Assembly: GCF_009811795.1 (NCBI RefSeq)
Contig: NZ_BLJE01000001.1
Span: 1,359,178-1,423,177, forward strand
DNA length: 64,000 nt
Origin: Litoreibacter roseus
GTDB taxonomy: Bacteria > Pseudomonadota > Alphaproteobacteria > Rhodobacterales > Rhodobacteraceae
Direction: 5' to 3'
Numbering within the stretch: position 1 is the stretch's first letter; each line of letters opens with the position of its first letter. Shown piece by piece: positions 9,911 through 19,470 of this stretch. Under the pieces are notes generated by a model. That model was not told the DNA's origin. It was given only the letters and a program-made list of their open reading frames with translations, and did no database searches. Both the position numbers and the translations under genes were made by a program.

Positions 9911-12318
9911 GTCCCGCGCATCCGCGCGCCATCCGCGTCGAATAGCGGCTTAGTGATCAGTGTTGCGGCTCTCATGTCGCCCAGGATTTCAATCTCAGCC
10001 TGGAGGCCCGGCTGGGCCTGATCCCGTGGAACAAAACCCAATGCGATGGACTTCTGCGCATAATGGGAAAATCCGCCCGATGTGCAAAACCCCGACACCT
10101 GACCGTCAAGGAAAATAGGTTCATACCCGACAACATCGGCATCGACCGCGTCTACCTCGAACGCGCTGAGAATGCGGGGCGGAGGGGTGGAACGCTCCCG
10201 CTCGGCCGCGTCCCGACCTATGAAATCAGCATTTTTTTTGAAACTGATAAATCGATCCAGCCCGGTTTCGGCGGCTGTATAGTCGGGTGAAAACTCGCTC
10301 ATCCACGATCCGAAGAACTTGTCCAACCGCAAGGACATCATCGCCCGCATCCCGAAGGGTGTGATGTCATGAGACTGTCCGGCCTCCCAAAGCGTGTGCC
10401 AAAGGTGGCGCTGCGTCATCGGGCTGGTGTAAATCTCGAACCCCAGATCGCCGGTATAACTAACCCGTTGAACGAGGCAGGGTGCCATGCCGACATTCAT
10501 GTGCACCACGTCTAGGAATCTGATTTTGCTGACATCCGTTCGGGTGCAATCCTGCAAAAGCTTGGCGGCATTCGGCCCCGCGATCTGGAACCCGGTCCGA
10601 TCGTCTGAGACATTGCGCACTGTAACGCCCGGTGACGCTTGTTGCTCAAACCAACGAAGATGATAGGCTTGCGCCCCGTAAGATGCCGTGAGCTGGAAAT
10701 GGTGGTCTGACAGGCAACTGACGGTGAAGTCTCCAATCAATCGTCCGCGGTCCGAGAGCATAGGGGTTAGACTGAGACGTCCGGGTTGCGGAATTCGTCC
10801 GGCCATAACGCGGTCCAGCCATGCGCGGGCGTTCTCGCCCGTCACCTCATATTTTCCGAAATTCTGAAGTTCGTTGATGCCGACACCGCTCCGAACTGCG
10901 GCGACCTCCCGCGCTGTGGCATCGAACGCGTTTGAGCGACGGAAGGACGGTGTTTCGTATCGCGGTTCGCCCTCTGCGGCGAAGTAGTTGACCACCTCCA
11001 ACCCGTATTGCTGACCCCAAACTGCGTTCATGCCGTCAAAGATGTCGTACATTGAGGTCGTCCGGAAGGGGCGGGCGGCGGGCAGTTCTTCGTTGGGATA
11101 AACCACAGAAAACCGCGTCTGGTAGTTCTCGATCACCTTTGGGCGGGTGAAGTCCTCGGTCACCCAATTGCCGTAGCGCGAAACATCCATGGCGGAGGTG
11201 TCCCGTTCGCATTCACCTTCGACCAGCCATTGCGCAAGCATCAGGCCCACACCACCACCTTGACTGAACCCGGCCATCACTGCGCAGGCAGACCAATAAT
11301 TGGACAGTCCCTGCACGGGTCCCACCAGCGGATTGCCATCCGGCGCAAATGTGAACGGCCCGTGGATCACCGATTTCACGCCTGCGGTTTCGAGGATCGG
11401 GAAGCGCTTGTACGCAAATGCAATCGAGTCCTCGATCTTGTCGAAATCATCTGCCAGAAGCTCATGCCCGAAACTCCAAGGCGTTCCGTCAACAGCCCAT
11501 GGGCGACATTTCTGCTCGTAGAACCCAATACACAGGCCGCGTCCTTCCTGGCGCAGATAGCTTTCACCTGCGGGGTCCATCACATGGGGATGCTCGTTGT
11601 CCCGGGCATAAATCTCGGGGATGTCATCTGTGACGATGTACTGATGCTCCATCGGGTGCAATGGATGATAGACGCCGGCCATCTGGCCAACTTCCCGCGC
11701 CCACAGCCCCGCCGCGTTGACGATATGCTCGGCGTGGATTGTTCCTTTTTCGGTTACCACATCCCACGTGCCGTCGGGCCGCTGGTTCAGCTCCTCTACC
11801 TTGCAATGCTGTTCTATGGTTGCCCCGCCCAGTCTGGCGGCCTTCGCATAGGCATGGGTGGTTCCGGACGGGTCCAGATGTCCGTCCAATGGATCGTAGA
11901 GCCCGCCAATGATGCCATCCAGATTGGTGATTGGGGCGATCTCCTTGATCTCCTCCGGACCGACAATCCGCGTGTCCAGCCCCATATGTTTGTGCTTCGC
12001 CCGTTCAGCGACCATCATGTCAAAGCGTTCCTGGCTTTCTGCAAGCGTCACGCCGCCCACATGGTGCAGCCCACAGGACATACCGGTCAGTGCTTCCAGT
12101 TCGCGGTAGAGACCAATGGTGTAGCCTTGCAATGCACACATGTTGGTGTCGCCATTGATTGTGTGGAACCCACCTGCGGCATGCCATGTCGAGCCGCTTG
12201 TCAATTCTGACCGCTCAATAAGCATCACGTCCGACCAGCCCAGCTTGGTGAGGTGATACAATACCGAGCACCCGACGACGCCGCCCCCGATCACTGCGAC
12301 CCGTGTGGTGGTTTTCAT
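9907..12318 (-). CDS. FAD-dependent dehydrogenase with GcvT domain (dimethylglycine/sarcosine dehydrogenase type), copy 1
   Basis: Likely oxidatively demethylates an N-methyl amino acid such as dimethylglycine or sarcosine, passing the one-carbon unit to tetrahydrofolate. The 803-residue protein has an N-terminal DAO fold with VAVIGGGVVGCS (8-18). SGSTWHAAGG carries His46 at the place where flavin is covalently bound in mammalian relatives. A C-terminal GcvT-type folate domain runs from about 430 (ENFGKYEV-like region to ALGFVPRDQAQPG). I chose the ATG at 12318, after AGAGAGGAC, over an ATG 11 codons upstream. Substrate is not certain. A close paralogue of identical length lies at 13835-16246. 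Confidence 0.85.
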   Translation of the reverse strand: MKTTTRVAVIGGGVVGCSVLYHLTKLGWSDVMLIERSELTSGSTWHAAGGFHTINGDTNMCALQGYTIGLYRELEALTGMSCGLHHVGGVTLAESQERFDMMVAERAKHKHMGLDTRIVGPEEIKEIAPITNLDGIIGGLYDPLDGHLDPSGTTHAYAKAARLGGATIEQHCKVEELNQRPDGTWDVVTEKGTIHAEHIVNAAGLWAREVGQMAGVYHPLHPMEHQYIVTDDIPEIYARDNEHPHVMDPAGESYLRQEGRGLCIGFYEQKCRPWAVDGTPWSFGHELLADDFDKIEDSIAFAYKRFPILETAGVKSVIHGPFTFAPDGNPLVGPVQGLSNYWSACAVMAGFSQGGGVGLMLAQWLVEGECERDTSAMDVSRYGNWVTEDFTRPKVIENYQTRFSVVYPNEELPAARPFRTTSMYDIFDGMNAVWGQQYGLEVVNYFAAEGEPRYETPSFRRSNAFDATAREVAAVRSGVGINELQNFGKYEVTGENARAWLDRVMAGRIPQPGRLSLTPMLSDRGRLIGDFTVSCLSDHHFQLTASYGAQAYHLRWFEQQASPGVTVRNVSDDRTGFQIAGPNAAKLLQDCTRTDVSKIRFLDVVHMNVGMAPCLVQRVSYTGDLGFEIYTSPMTQRHLWHTLWEAGQSHDITPFGMRAMMSLRLDKFFGSWMSEFSPDYTAAETGLDRFISFKKNADFIGRDAAERERSTPPPRILSAFEVDAVDADVVGYEPIFLDGQVSGFCTSGGFSHYAQKSIALGFVPRDQAQPGLQAEIEILGDMRAATLITKPLFDADGARMRGT

Positions 12319-12462
12319 GGCGCGTCCTCTCTGTACATTTGCGTTCATCAAAGGGCCGTGTCAGTCAGACGGCTAGACAAACCGCGACATGTCCCGTCGC
12401 AGATAGGCCAGTTTGAAGCACCTGTTGAACCGGGACGGCGCGACCGCGTTTGTCGACACGCC

Positions 12463-12470
12463 AAGGAGGA
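12463..12470 (+). promoter_or_regulatory. Ribosome binding site deciding the DUF2254 start
   Basis: AAGGAGGA lies 5 bases before the ATG at 12476. No comparable site precedes the longer in-frame start at 12413. Confidence 0.8.
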
Positions 12471-12475
12471 CGCCG

Positions 12476-13735
12476 ATGTATGACACGTTGAAGCGCAAGC
12501 TTATCCATTATCTGGACAAGCTCTGGGTCCGGATCACCCTCATTGCGATTCTTTCCCTCGTCGCCATCGGTGTTGCGCGACTGCTGGACCCGCTGCTGCC
12601 CAACGGGATTCAAGAGGTTTTAGGCGCTGGATCTGTTGGGCGTCTGCTGGAAATCATTGCCAATTCGATGCTGGCGGTGACGACATTCTCTCTAACGGTC
12701 ATGGTCTCTGTTTTTCGCGCCGCCTCATCGCAATGGACCCCTCGATCCCATCGGCTGATGCTGGATGACAAGACCACACAGAACACATTGGCCACCTTCA
12801 TAGGGGCCTACATCTATGCCCTGTCTTCCATCATCTTGCTGGAAACCCAACTCTTTGGCGAGGATCAAGTCGTTGTTCTTTTTGGATTCACCATCCTGAT
12901 CCTGATCCTTATCATCTTGGCCATCGTCCGCTGGATCCTTCATCTGCAGAATCTTGGCAGCCTTATCGAGACCACGCGCCGGATCGAAACAGAGGCCGAG
13001 CGGGTTTTCGGAGTTCGGATGAAAAGACCGTGTCTTGGGGCCAATCCACTGAAAAACCTGGATGATGTACCGGACGACGCGGTCGCAGTGGTTGCGGAAG
13101 ATACCGGTTACATCCAGCATATCTACGAGGGTGCGATTTCTGAGAAGGCCGAAGAACTCGACTGCGATGTGTACCTCACGGCCCCCGTGGGTCGTTTCAT
13201 CCACCGCGGTATGACCCTTGCCTATGTCACAGGCGATGCGGACGAGATGAAGGACTGCGTGCGGCTGAACACGATGATCGGCGACGTTCGAACCTTTGAA
13301 CAGGATCCCCGCTTCGGTTTGGTTGTACTGGGCGAGATCGGATCCAAAGCCCTGTCGCCCGGCATCAACGATCCGGGAACTGCCATTGATGTCATCGGAC
13401 GCATGTCGCGTATTCTTGAAAGCTACAGTCAAGAAATGGAGGAAGGTGACAGCAATATCATGCATCCCCGGCTCTGGGTGCCTCCGTTGGCCGCTGGCGA
13501 TCTGATCGAAGACGGGTTTGCACCTTTGGCCCGCGATGGCGGCAAAATTGTCGAGGTCCAGCTTGCCTTGCAAAAGGCACTGGCCGCGTTGGCGGATCAC
13601 CCCGATGAAACGCTTGCCAAAGCGGCGAAGGAAGCTGCCGTTCTGGCATTCAAACGCGCGAAGTCCCAGATGATCGATGAGAATGACATCAAGCGCTTGA
13701 GCGCACGCACGCCAGCTGAGGTTCAGGCAGCCTGA
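12476..13735 (+). CDS. DUF2254 membrane protein
   Basis: A 419-residue predicted inner-membrane protein of the DUF2254 family, function unknown. Four hydrophobic segments lie in the first half: ITLIAILSLVAIGVARLL, IIANSMLAVTTFSLTVMVSV, FIGAYIYALSSIILLE and VVLFGFTILILILIILAIV. A soluble C-terminal half follows, with conserved KALSPGINDPGTAIDVIG. A perfect AAGGAGGA at 12463-12470 fixes the ATG at 12476, excluding an in-frame start 21 codons upstream. It sits between two paralogous dehydrogenases, divergent from the first and 99 bases before the second on the same strand. Confidence 0.85.
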   Translation: MYDTLKRKLIHYLDKLWVRITLIAILSLVAIGVARLLDPLLPNGIQEVLGAGSVGRLLEIIANSMLAVTTFSLTVMVSVFRAASSQWTPRSHRLMLDDKTTQNTLATFIGAYIYALSSIILLETQLFGEDQVVVLFGFTILILILIILAIVRWILHLQNLGSLIETTRRIETEAERVFGVRMKRPCLGANPLKNLDDVPDDAVAVVAEDTGYIQHIYEGAISEKAEELDCDVYLTAPVGRFIHRGMTLAYVTGDADEMKDCVRLNTMIGDVRTFEQDPRFGLVVLGEIGSKALSPGINDPGTAIDVIGRMSRILESYSQEMEEGDSNIMHPRLWVPPLAAGDLIEDGFAPLARDGGKIVEVQLALQKALAALADHPDETLAKAAKEAAVLAFKRAKSQMIDENDIKRLSARTPAEVQAA

Positions 13736-13834
13736 TCAGGATTGCCAAAAACGTCCGAAAGTGTCGGTGCTGGTCATTCGGCAACATACCTTCTGCAGCA
13801 ACCTGACCGAAAGGGATCGCTCGGGAGGTATCTG

Positions 13835-16246
13835 ATGAGAACCCACGCGCAGGCGGTGGTCATAGGGGGCGGCGTCATTGGCTGCTCGATCCTCTATCAT
13901 CTGACCAAGTTCGGCTGGACGGATGTGGTACTGCTCGAGCGGGACGAGCTGACCAGCGGATCGACATGGCACGCAGCCGCCAACATCCACGGTCTGCATG
14001 ATAACAACAACATCACGCGCATCCAGCATTACACCATGAACCTCTATAAGGAGCTTGAAGCCGTAACCGGTCAGGGGTGTGGCGTGTTTCAGCCCGGTTC
14101 CCTTTATCTGGCACAGACCGAAGCGCGGGAACATCAACTGCGCCTTCAGGCCGCCAAGGCGAAGTACTACGATCTGAACTTTCATGCAGTCGACCGCGCG
14201 GAGGCGGAACGGCTTCATCCGCTCGTCAACTATGATGGCATCCGCTGCATCATGTACGAACCCGACGGTGGCAACGTCGATCCATCGGGCGTCACCAATG
14301 CCTATGCCACCGGGGCGCGCAATGCGGGCGCCGAGATCCACCGTTTTACCCCAGTGACAGGGACCGAGCAGCAAAGTGATGGAACTTGGATTGTCCGAAC
14401 GCCAAAGGGGGACATCAGGACAGATGTCGTGGTAAACGCTGCAGGGCTATGGGCGCGGGAGGTGGCTGCTTTGGCAGGTTTGGATCTGCCACTTCTGCCG
14501 ACGGAGCATCAATATTTCGTCACCGAAAGCATTCCGGACATCGAAGCATTGGACCGCCGCTTGCCATCCGTCGCGGACCGGGATGGCGAGTACTATCTCC
14601 GGCAGGAAGGGCAGGGGCTTCTTGTCGGCGCGTATGAGAAAGATGTTAGGTTCTGGGCTGAAAACGGCACGCCACAAGGGTTCGGCCATGAGCTCTTTCC
14701 CGATGATCTGGGGCGGATCGAGGACAACATGATGCGGGCTATCGACCGGGTTCCAGCGGTCGGCATAGCGGGGATCAAAAGGGTGATTAATGGCCCGATG
14801 ATCTGGTCGCCGGATGCAAACGCGCTGTTTGGCCCGGTACCAGAGTTGAAAGGCTATTTTTGTTGCAACGGGATCATACCCGGGTTTTCCCAATCAGGCG
14901 GACTGGGCGAATTGACGGCGGAATGGATCGTCACCGGTGAGCCGCATCTCGATATGTTCCCATGGGACCTGTCGCGTTTCGGTGCGTGGGCAGACCGCAA
15001 ATTCACCAAGGCCCGCGTGGGCGATCAATACGCCAACCGGTTCTCCATACACTTCCCCAACGAAGAGCGTTGCGCAGGGCGTCCCGCCCGCATGCGACCG
15101 GCTTACGCGTTGCAACGTGCGAACGGTGCGGTGTTCGGGCTCAACTATGGATGGGAACATCCTCTTTGGTTTGCGGACAGGCCGGACGCCGCTGACACCA
15201 ACGGGTTCACACGCCAGAACTGGTTTGAGCCCGTCGGCGCGGAATGCAGGATGCTGCGAGGGGCGGCGGGCGTCATCGATATCTCGAACTTTGGGAAATA
15301 TACTGTGCGTGGGCCTGACGCTGAGGCTTGGTTGAATGCTGTCTTCGCCAACCGAATGCCCCAAACCCTGGGGCAGTCCTGCCTGACACCATTGATTGGA
15401 AAACGCGGTGGGATCGCCGGGGATTTCACCGTGACGCGGCGCGCTGAGGACGAATTCTGGATTGTCGGGTCAGGCATGGCCGAACGCTACCATGCCCGGT
15501 TTTTCCAGATGGTGCCGCTGCCCGCTGGCACGACCTTTGAAAGCAGAACCGATGCCGTCTGTGGGTTTAGCGTCGCGGGGCCCAAATCGCGGGACGTTCT
15601 GCAAAGCCTCACGGAAGCATCTTTGGCGCCAGATGATTTCCGCTTCATGCGGTCCGCAGCGCTGGAGATTGCGGGCATTCCCGTGACCGCGCTCCGGGTC
15701 AGCTTCACGGGCGATCTGGGGTGGGAGCTTTACTGCGACGTTGAAGATCAGGCGGCGCTTTACGCGGCTCTGCTCAAGGCCGTACGCGCTGTCGGCGGTG
15801 GACCGGTTGGCAGCCGTGCGCTGACCAGTTTGCGGATTGAAAAAGGCTACGGCTCATGGTCACGGGAATACTCACTGGAGTACTGGCCCCAAGAGGTCGG
15901 GCTCGACCGACTGATCAAAATGGACAAGTCCTTTCTCAACAAAGGGGCCTATGCCGCCGTCAAGGAAAACGCCCCACGTGAGCGCTTGGCAATACTCGAA
16001 GTGTTGGAGGTCACGGATGCAGACGCCTCGGGTGGGGAGCCGATCTTTCTGCCCGATGGTACACCGGTCGGTCGTGTGACCTCAGGCGCCTACGGCTACA
16101 CGGTCGAGAAATCACTTGCTCTGGGCTTCGTCAGAGACACACCGGCGGGCACCGAGGTTGATATAATGATCCTTGGGCGGCCCCATCGCGGAAGGATTCT
16201 GGATGCCCCACCGTTCGATCCGACAGGGCAGCGCCTGCGCGGCTAG
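13835..16246 (+). CDS. FAD-dependent dehydrogenase with GcvT domain (dimethylglycine/sarcosine dehydrogenase type), copy 2
   Basis: Paralogue of the 9907-12318 gene, also exactly 803 residues. The N-terminus aligns without gaps: AVVIGGGVIGCSILYHLTKF and TSGSTWHAAAN with His46. The C-terminal folate-binding region includes DISNFGKYTVRG and a late SLRIEKGYGSWSREYS. The likely reaction is oxidative N-demethylation of a methylated amine or amino acid, with folate as one-carbon acceptor. A GGGAGG ribosome site precedes the ATG at 13835, so a reading-frame extension of 31 codons upstream is ignored. Its stop codon abuts that of livM (TAG then CTA), leaving no room for a terminator. Confidence 0.85.
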   Translation: MRTHAQAVVIGGGVIGCSILYHLTKFGWTDVVLLERDELTSGSTWHAAANIHGLHDNNNITRIQHYTMNLYKELEAVTGQGCGVFQPGSLYLAQTEAREHQLRLQAAKAKYYDLNFHAVDRAEAERLHPLVNYDGIRCIMYEPDGGNVDPSGVTNAYATGARNAGAEIHRFTPVTGTEQQSDGTWIVRTPKGDIRTDVVVNAAGLWAREVAALAGLDLPLLPTEHQYFVTESIPDIEALDRRLPSVADRDGEYYLRQEGQGLLVGAYEKDVRFWAENGTPQGFGHELFPDDLGRIEDNMMRAIDRVPAVGIAGIKRVINGPMIWSPDANALFGPVPELKGYFCCNGIIPGFSQSGGLGELTAEWIVTGEPHLDMFPWDLSRFGAWADRKFTKARVGDQYANRFSIHFPNEERCAGRPARMRPAYALQRANGAVFGLNYGWEHPLWFADRPDAADTNGFTRQNWFEPVGAECRMLRGAAGVIDISNFGKYTVRGPDAEAWLNAVFANRMPQTLGQSCLTPLIGKRGGIAGDFTVTRRAEDEFWIVGSGMAERYHARFFQMVPLPAGTTFESRTDAVCGFSVAGPKSRDVLQSLTEASLAPDDFRFMRSAALEIAGIPVTALRVSFTGDLGWELYCDVEDQAALYAALLKAVRAVGGGPVGSRALTSLRIEKGYGSWSREYSLEYWPQEVGLDRLIKMDKSFLNKGAYAAVKENAPRERLAILEVLEVTDADASGGEPIFLPDGTPVGRVTSGAYGYTVEKSLALGFVRDTPAGTEVDIMILGRPHRGRILDAPPFDPTGQRLRG

Positions 16247-17659
16247 CTACCGCTCCGGGATAAGGCCACGCGGCCTGAACCGAAGCACAAGAAGCATGAG
16301 GACGCCCATTGTCAGAAGCCGCATATGCGCAGCGCTTTCAAGAAGGTGTTCACGTATGGGTGAGCCGTCTGCCATACCGGCGGTGACAACACTCATGACG
16401 AATTGCCCGAACGGTTCGACCTGCACCCAAAGGAACCAGACGATGAACCCACCCAGAACGGCGCCCAGATTGTTGCCGGAGCCGCCGACGATGACCATAA
16501 CCCAGATCAGGAACGTAAACCGCAACGGTTGGTAGCTGCCGGGGGTTAATTGACCGTCGAGCGTTGTCATCATCGCACCCGCGACACCACAGATCGCCGA
16601 TCCCAGAACGAAGACCTGAAGATGGCGTGCTGTGACGTCCTTGCCCATCGCCTCTGCCGCCACCTCGTTGTCGCGAATGGCCCGCATCATCCGGCCCCAT
16701 GGCGACTTCAGCGCCCATTGGGCCAAAAGCAGAAAAATGACCAAGACGACGGCAAACAGAAGACCGTAAGCCACTTTGACGAAAAGCGTCGAAGCCGTAG
16801 TTGGATCCAGGCCAATGGTTGCCGCACGTTCGACGAAGTCGGAATTGTTTTGCAGGTCAATCTCGTAGGGCACGGGTCTTGGCAAGCCAGAAACATTCTT
16901 AACACCCCGCGCCAACCAGTCTTCATTTTTCATGACTGCGATGATGATCTCCGCGATCCCCAAGGTTGCAATCGCAAGATAGTCGCTCCGCAATCCCAAG
17001 GCAGTTTTGCCGACGATCCACGCGGCGCCCGCAGCGAGCAGTCCACCGACTGGCCACGCAACGACAGTCATCCAGCCCGCTCGCGTCGCTTCATTGGCGA
17101 AGACGTTCAGGCCACCTAAATACCCTGTCTGGGCCGGATTGATTGCCTCTATCGCACTGACGGCCGGGTCGAAAATCCCGCGAAAGAGGAAGAAGCCCCC
17201 AATCAGGACGGTCAGCAGAACGCCAAGCCGCACGCGACCCGGCTTCATGCGCTTCCACAAGATAACCGCAAGGGTGGTTGTCGCAGCGCCCAAAGCCAAG
17301 GCGCCCAACACCTGAAAGCCACCAGCAGCCCACGCCCCCGGTGTCGGTTCGGCGGAAATCAAAACCGCCGCCAGTCCCCCCAAGGCGACAAAGCCCATGA
17401 TGCCGACGTTGAAGAGCCCGGCAAACCCCCATTGCAAGTTCACACCCAAGGCCATGATCGCCGAGATCAAACCGAAATTGAGGATGAACAGCGCAGAATT
17501 CCAAGATTCCTGAAACCCGGTACCCAAAATTAGACACGCCACGATAACAAACATCGCGCTATCCCGCAGGACGATTTGCTTGCGTCGTTCCGCCAGAACG
17601 ACGACCGCAATGCAAATAAGAACGCCCAATCCGCACAGAATGACCGGAAGTTGCATCAT
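16247..17659 (-). CDS. livM: Branched-chain amino acid-type ABC transporter permease LivM
   Basis: Second membrane subunit of a hydrophobic-amino-acid-type (HAAT) ABC importer. At 470 residues it is longer than many LivM proteins, with an extra N-terminal hydrophobic region (LPVILCGLGVLICIAVVVL). Family features are NLQWGFAGLFNVGIMGFVALG and LRSDYLAIATLGIAEII, plus RAIRDNEVAAEAMGKD, the cytoplasmic loop that contacts the ATPases. The start at 17659 overlaps the livH stop as ATGA, so the two are translationally coupled. Substrate cannot be read from the sequence; relatives carry branched-chain amino acids, urea or amides. Confidence 0.9.
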   Translation of the reverse strand: MMQLPVILCGLGVLICIAVVVLAERRKQIVLRDSAMFVIVACLILGTGFQESWNSALFILNFGLISAIMALGVNLQWGFAGLFNVGIMGFVALGGLAAVLISAEPTPGAWAAGGFQVLGALALGAATTTLAVILWKRMKPGRVRLGVLLTVLIGGFFLFRGIFDPAVSAIEAINPAQTGYLGGLNVFANEATRAGWMTVVAWPVGGLLAAGAAWIVGKTALGLRSDYLAIATLGIAEIIIAVMKNEDWLARGVKNVSGLPRPVPYEIDLQNNSDFVERAATIGLDPTTASTLFVKVAYGLLFAVVLVIFLLLAQWALKSPWGRMMRAIRDNEVAAEAMGKDVTARHLQVFVLGSAICGVAGAMMTTLDGQLTPGSYQPLRFTFLIWVMVIVGGSGNNLGAVLGGFIVWFLWVQVEPFGQFVMSVVTAGMADGSPIREHLLESAAHMRLLTMGVLMLLVLRFRPRGLIPER

Positions 17660-18666
17660 ACGGATTGTCCTTTGAAAAGCCCGGTGGGCTTGAACATCAA
17701 CACGACGATCAGCAGCGCGAATGAGACCGCGAATTTGTAGTCCGTGCTCAGAAGCTGCGCCAAACCGTCCGGGGCCAAGGCTTCTGGCAGAACGTATGTC
17801 GCGACCTTCTTGAACGCATAAGTGATCGTCACTTCGCTGAAGGCGATAACAAAGCCGCCCGCAATAGCGCCCACTGGGTTGCCCAGACCGCCGACGATTG
17901 CCGCAGCAAAGATCGGCAGAAGAAGTTGGAAATACGTGAAGGGTTTGAAAGACTTGTCGAGACCGTAAAGCGTCCCTGCAACCGTCGCCAAAGCAGCAAC
18001 GATTAACCAAGTATACAGCACGACCCGCTCCGGATTGATCCCAGAGAGCAGCGCCAGATCCTCATTGTCCGAGAACGCTCGCATGGATTTCCCTGTCCGC
18101 GTGCGATTGAGAAACCAGAAAAGCAGCACCACAACAATTACCGCTGTGATGACCGTGATCCCTTGGGTTGTCTTTATCGCAAGACCCTCTCGCAGCCCCG
18201 TCATTTCCCTGAAATTACGGGCGGTTATGAGGAAACGCTCACCGTCTGCAAACCGTTGGTCATCCGGTCCGATGATAAAACGCGTCAGGCCGTTCATGAT
18301 GAACATGACCCCGAGCGATACCATAACCATGACGACCGGTTTCACACGCTGTTTTCGATAGAAGCGGTATACGACACGGTCCGTGCCGATCAAAAATAAT
18401 CCCGTTAACGCGATCCCGAAGGGCAGGGCCAAAAGGGCTGTCGGAACCGGCCCCGCACTGATGCCCGCACCCTGAAAAGCCCATGTGATGAGGATGACAA
18501 ACATCGTGCCAAACGCCATCGTGTCCCCATGCGCGAAGTTCGAGAACCGCAGAATGCCGTAGATCAGCGTAACACCTAGTGCTCCAAGCGCCAGTTGCGC
18601 CCCATACGCCGTTCCAGGCACCAGCACAAAATTCGTAAATGCGACCAGCGCGTTGATGTAGTCCAT
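17656..18666 (-). CDS. livH: Branched-chain amino acid-type ABC transporter permease LivH
   Basis: First membrane subunit of the same importer, 336 residues. It has GAQLALGALGVTLIYGILRFSNFAHGDTMAFG near the start, a hallmark of LivH, and a late AAIVGGLGNPVGAIAGGFVIAFSE segment. Eight or so hydrophobic helices are visible. It lies 90 bases downstream of livF in the operon and overlaps livM by 4 bases. The 90-base gap contains a short inverted repeat TACCC/GGGTA and no convincing terminator. Confidence 0.92.
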   Translation of the reverse strand: MDYINALVAFTNFVLVPGTAYGAQLALGALGVTLIYGILRFSNFAHGDTMAFGTMFVILITWAFQGAGISAGPVPTALLALPFGIALTGLFLIGTDRVVYRFYRKQRVKPVVMVMVSLGVMFIMNGLTRFIIGPDDQRFADGERFLITARNFREMTGLREGLAIKTTQGITVITAVIVVVLLFWFLNRTRTGKSMRAFSDNEDLALLSGINPERVVLYTWLIVAALATVAGTLYGLDKSFKPFTYFQLLLPIFAAAIVGGLGNPVGAIAGGFVIAFSEVTITYAFKKVATYVLPEALAPDGLAQLLSTDYKFAVSFALLIVVLMFKPTGLFKGQSV

Positions 18667-18756
18667 TACGTTCCCACCTTACCATCGCACGCCGGATACC
18701 CCATCATGGGTACCCCGCGCGGGACGCGGCGCAAAGATACAAGAAAGGGCGTCATT

Positions 18757-19470
18757 CTATCCACCAAGAAATGATTTGCGCACGTCCGGATCCGCCAGAA
18801 GGGCCTTGCCGGTATCCGTGTAGCGGTTGCGCCCCTGAACCAGAACGTAGCCTTTATCGGCAATCTCAAGGGCTTGCCGCGCATTCTGCTCAACCATGAG
18901 AATACTGATCCCGGTGCGGGCAACCTCGATTATCCGGTCGAATAGCTCATCCATGACGATTGGCGACACGCCCGCGGTAGGCTCGTCGAGCATCAGTACC
19001 TTGGGCTGAGTCATCAAAGCGCGCCCGACAGCCACCTGCTGACGCTGACCACCCGAAAGCTCGCCTGCGGGCTGGCGACGTTTGTCGTGCAGGATGGGAA
19101 ACAGATCATAGACCTGGTCCATGGTGCCTGTAATGTCGTCTCGGCGCAGAAACGCACCCATCTCAAGATTTTCTTCGACTGTCATTGAAGTGAAGATGTT
19201 CGAGGTTTGCGGCACAAAGGCCATGCCCTTGGCAACCCGGTCCTGTGGGCTGAGCGATGTGATATCCTCGCCAAAAAGCCGCACCGCACCTTGGCGCACG
19301 TTCAGCATACCAAAGACGGCTTTCATCGCCGTCGATTTGCCCGCCCCGTTTGGGCCGACAATTACGGCGATCTCTCCCTCATCGACAGCTATCGTGCAGT
19401 CATGGAGGATATCAGGCCCTGACCCGTATCCCCCTGACATTTGATCCCCAATCAGAAAGGGGTCTGTCAC
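18757..19470 (-). CDS. livF: Branched-chain amino acid-type ABC transporter ATPase LivF
   Basis: ATPase subunit, 237 residues. Walker A is GPNGAGKST, the Q-loop region FVPQTSNIF, the signature LSGGQRQQVAVGRAL and Walker B VLMLDEPTAGVSP. LivF features include the short length and the VLVQGRNRYTDTGKALLADPDV end. Its ATG overlaps the stop of the upstream unknown secreted protein by 4 bases, so the two are coupled. Works with LivG, LivH and LivM at the inner membrane. Confidence 0.94.
   Translation of the reverse strand: MTDPFLIGDQMSGGYGSGPDILHDCTIAVDEGEIAVIVGPNGAGKSTAMKAVFGMLNVRQGAVRLFGEDITSLSPQDRVAKGMAFVPQTSNIFTSMTVEENLEMGAFLRRDDITGTMDQVYDLFPILHDKRRQPAGELSGGQRQQVAVGRALMTQPKVLMLDEPTAGVSPIVMDELFDRIIEVARTGISILMVEQNARQALEIADKGYVLVQGRNRYTDTGKALLADPDVRKSFLGG

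Noticed and set aside
12725..13600. 291-codon open frame opposite the DUF2254 gene
   Set aside because: No family likeness, and the plus-strand gene has a perfect ribosome site.
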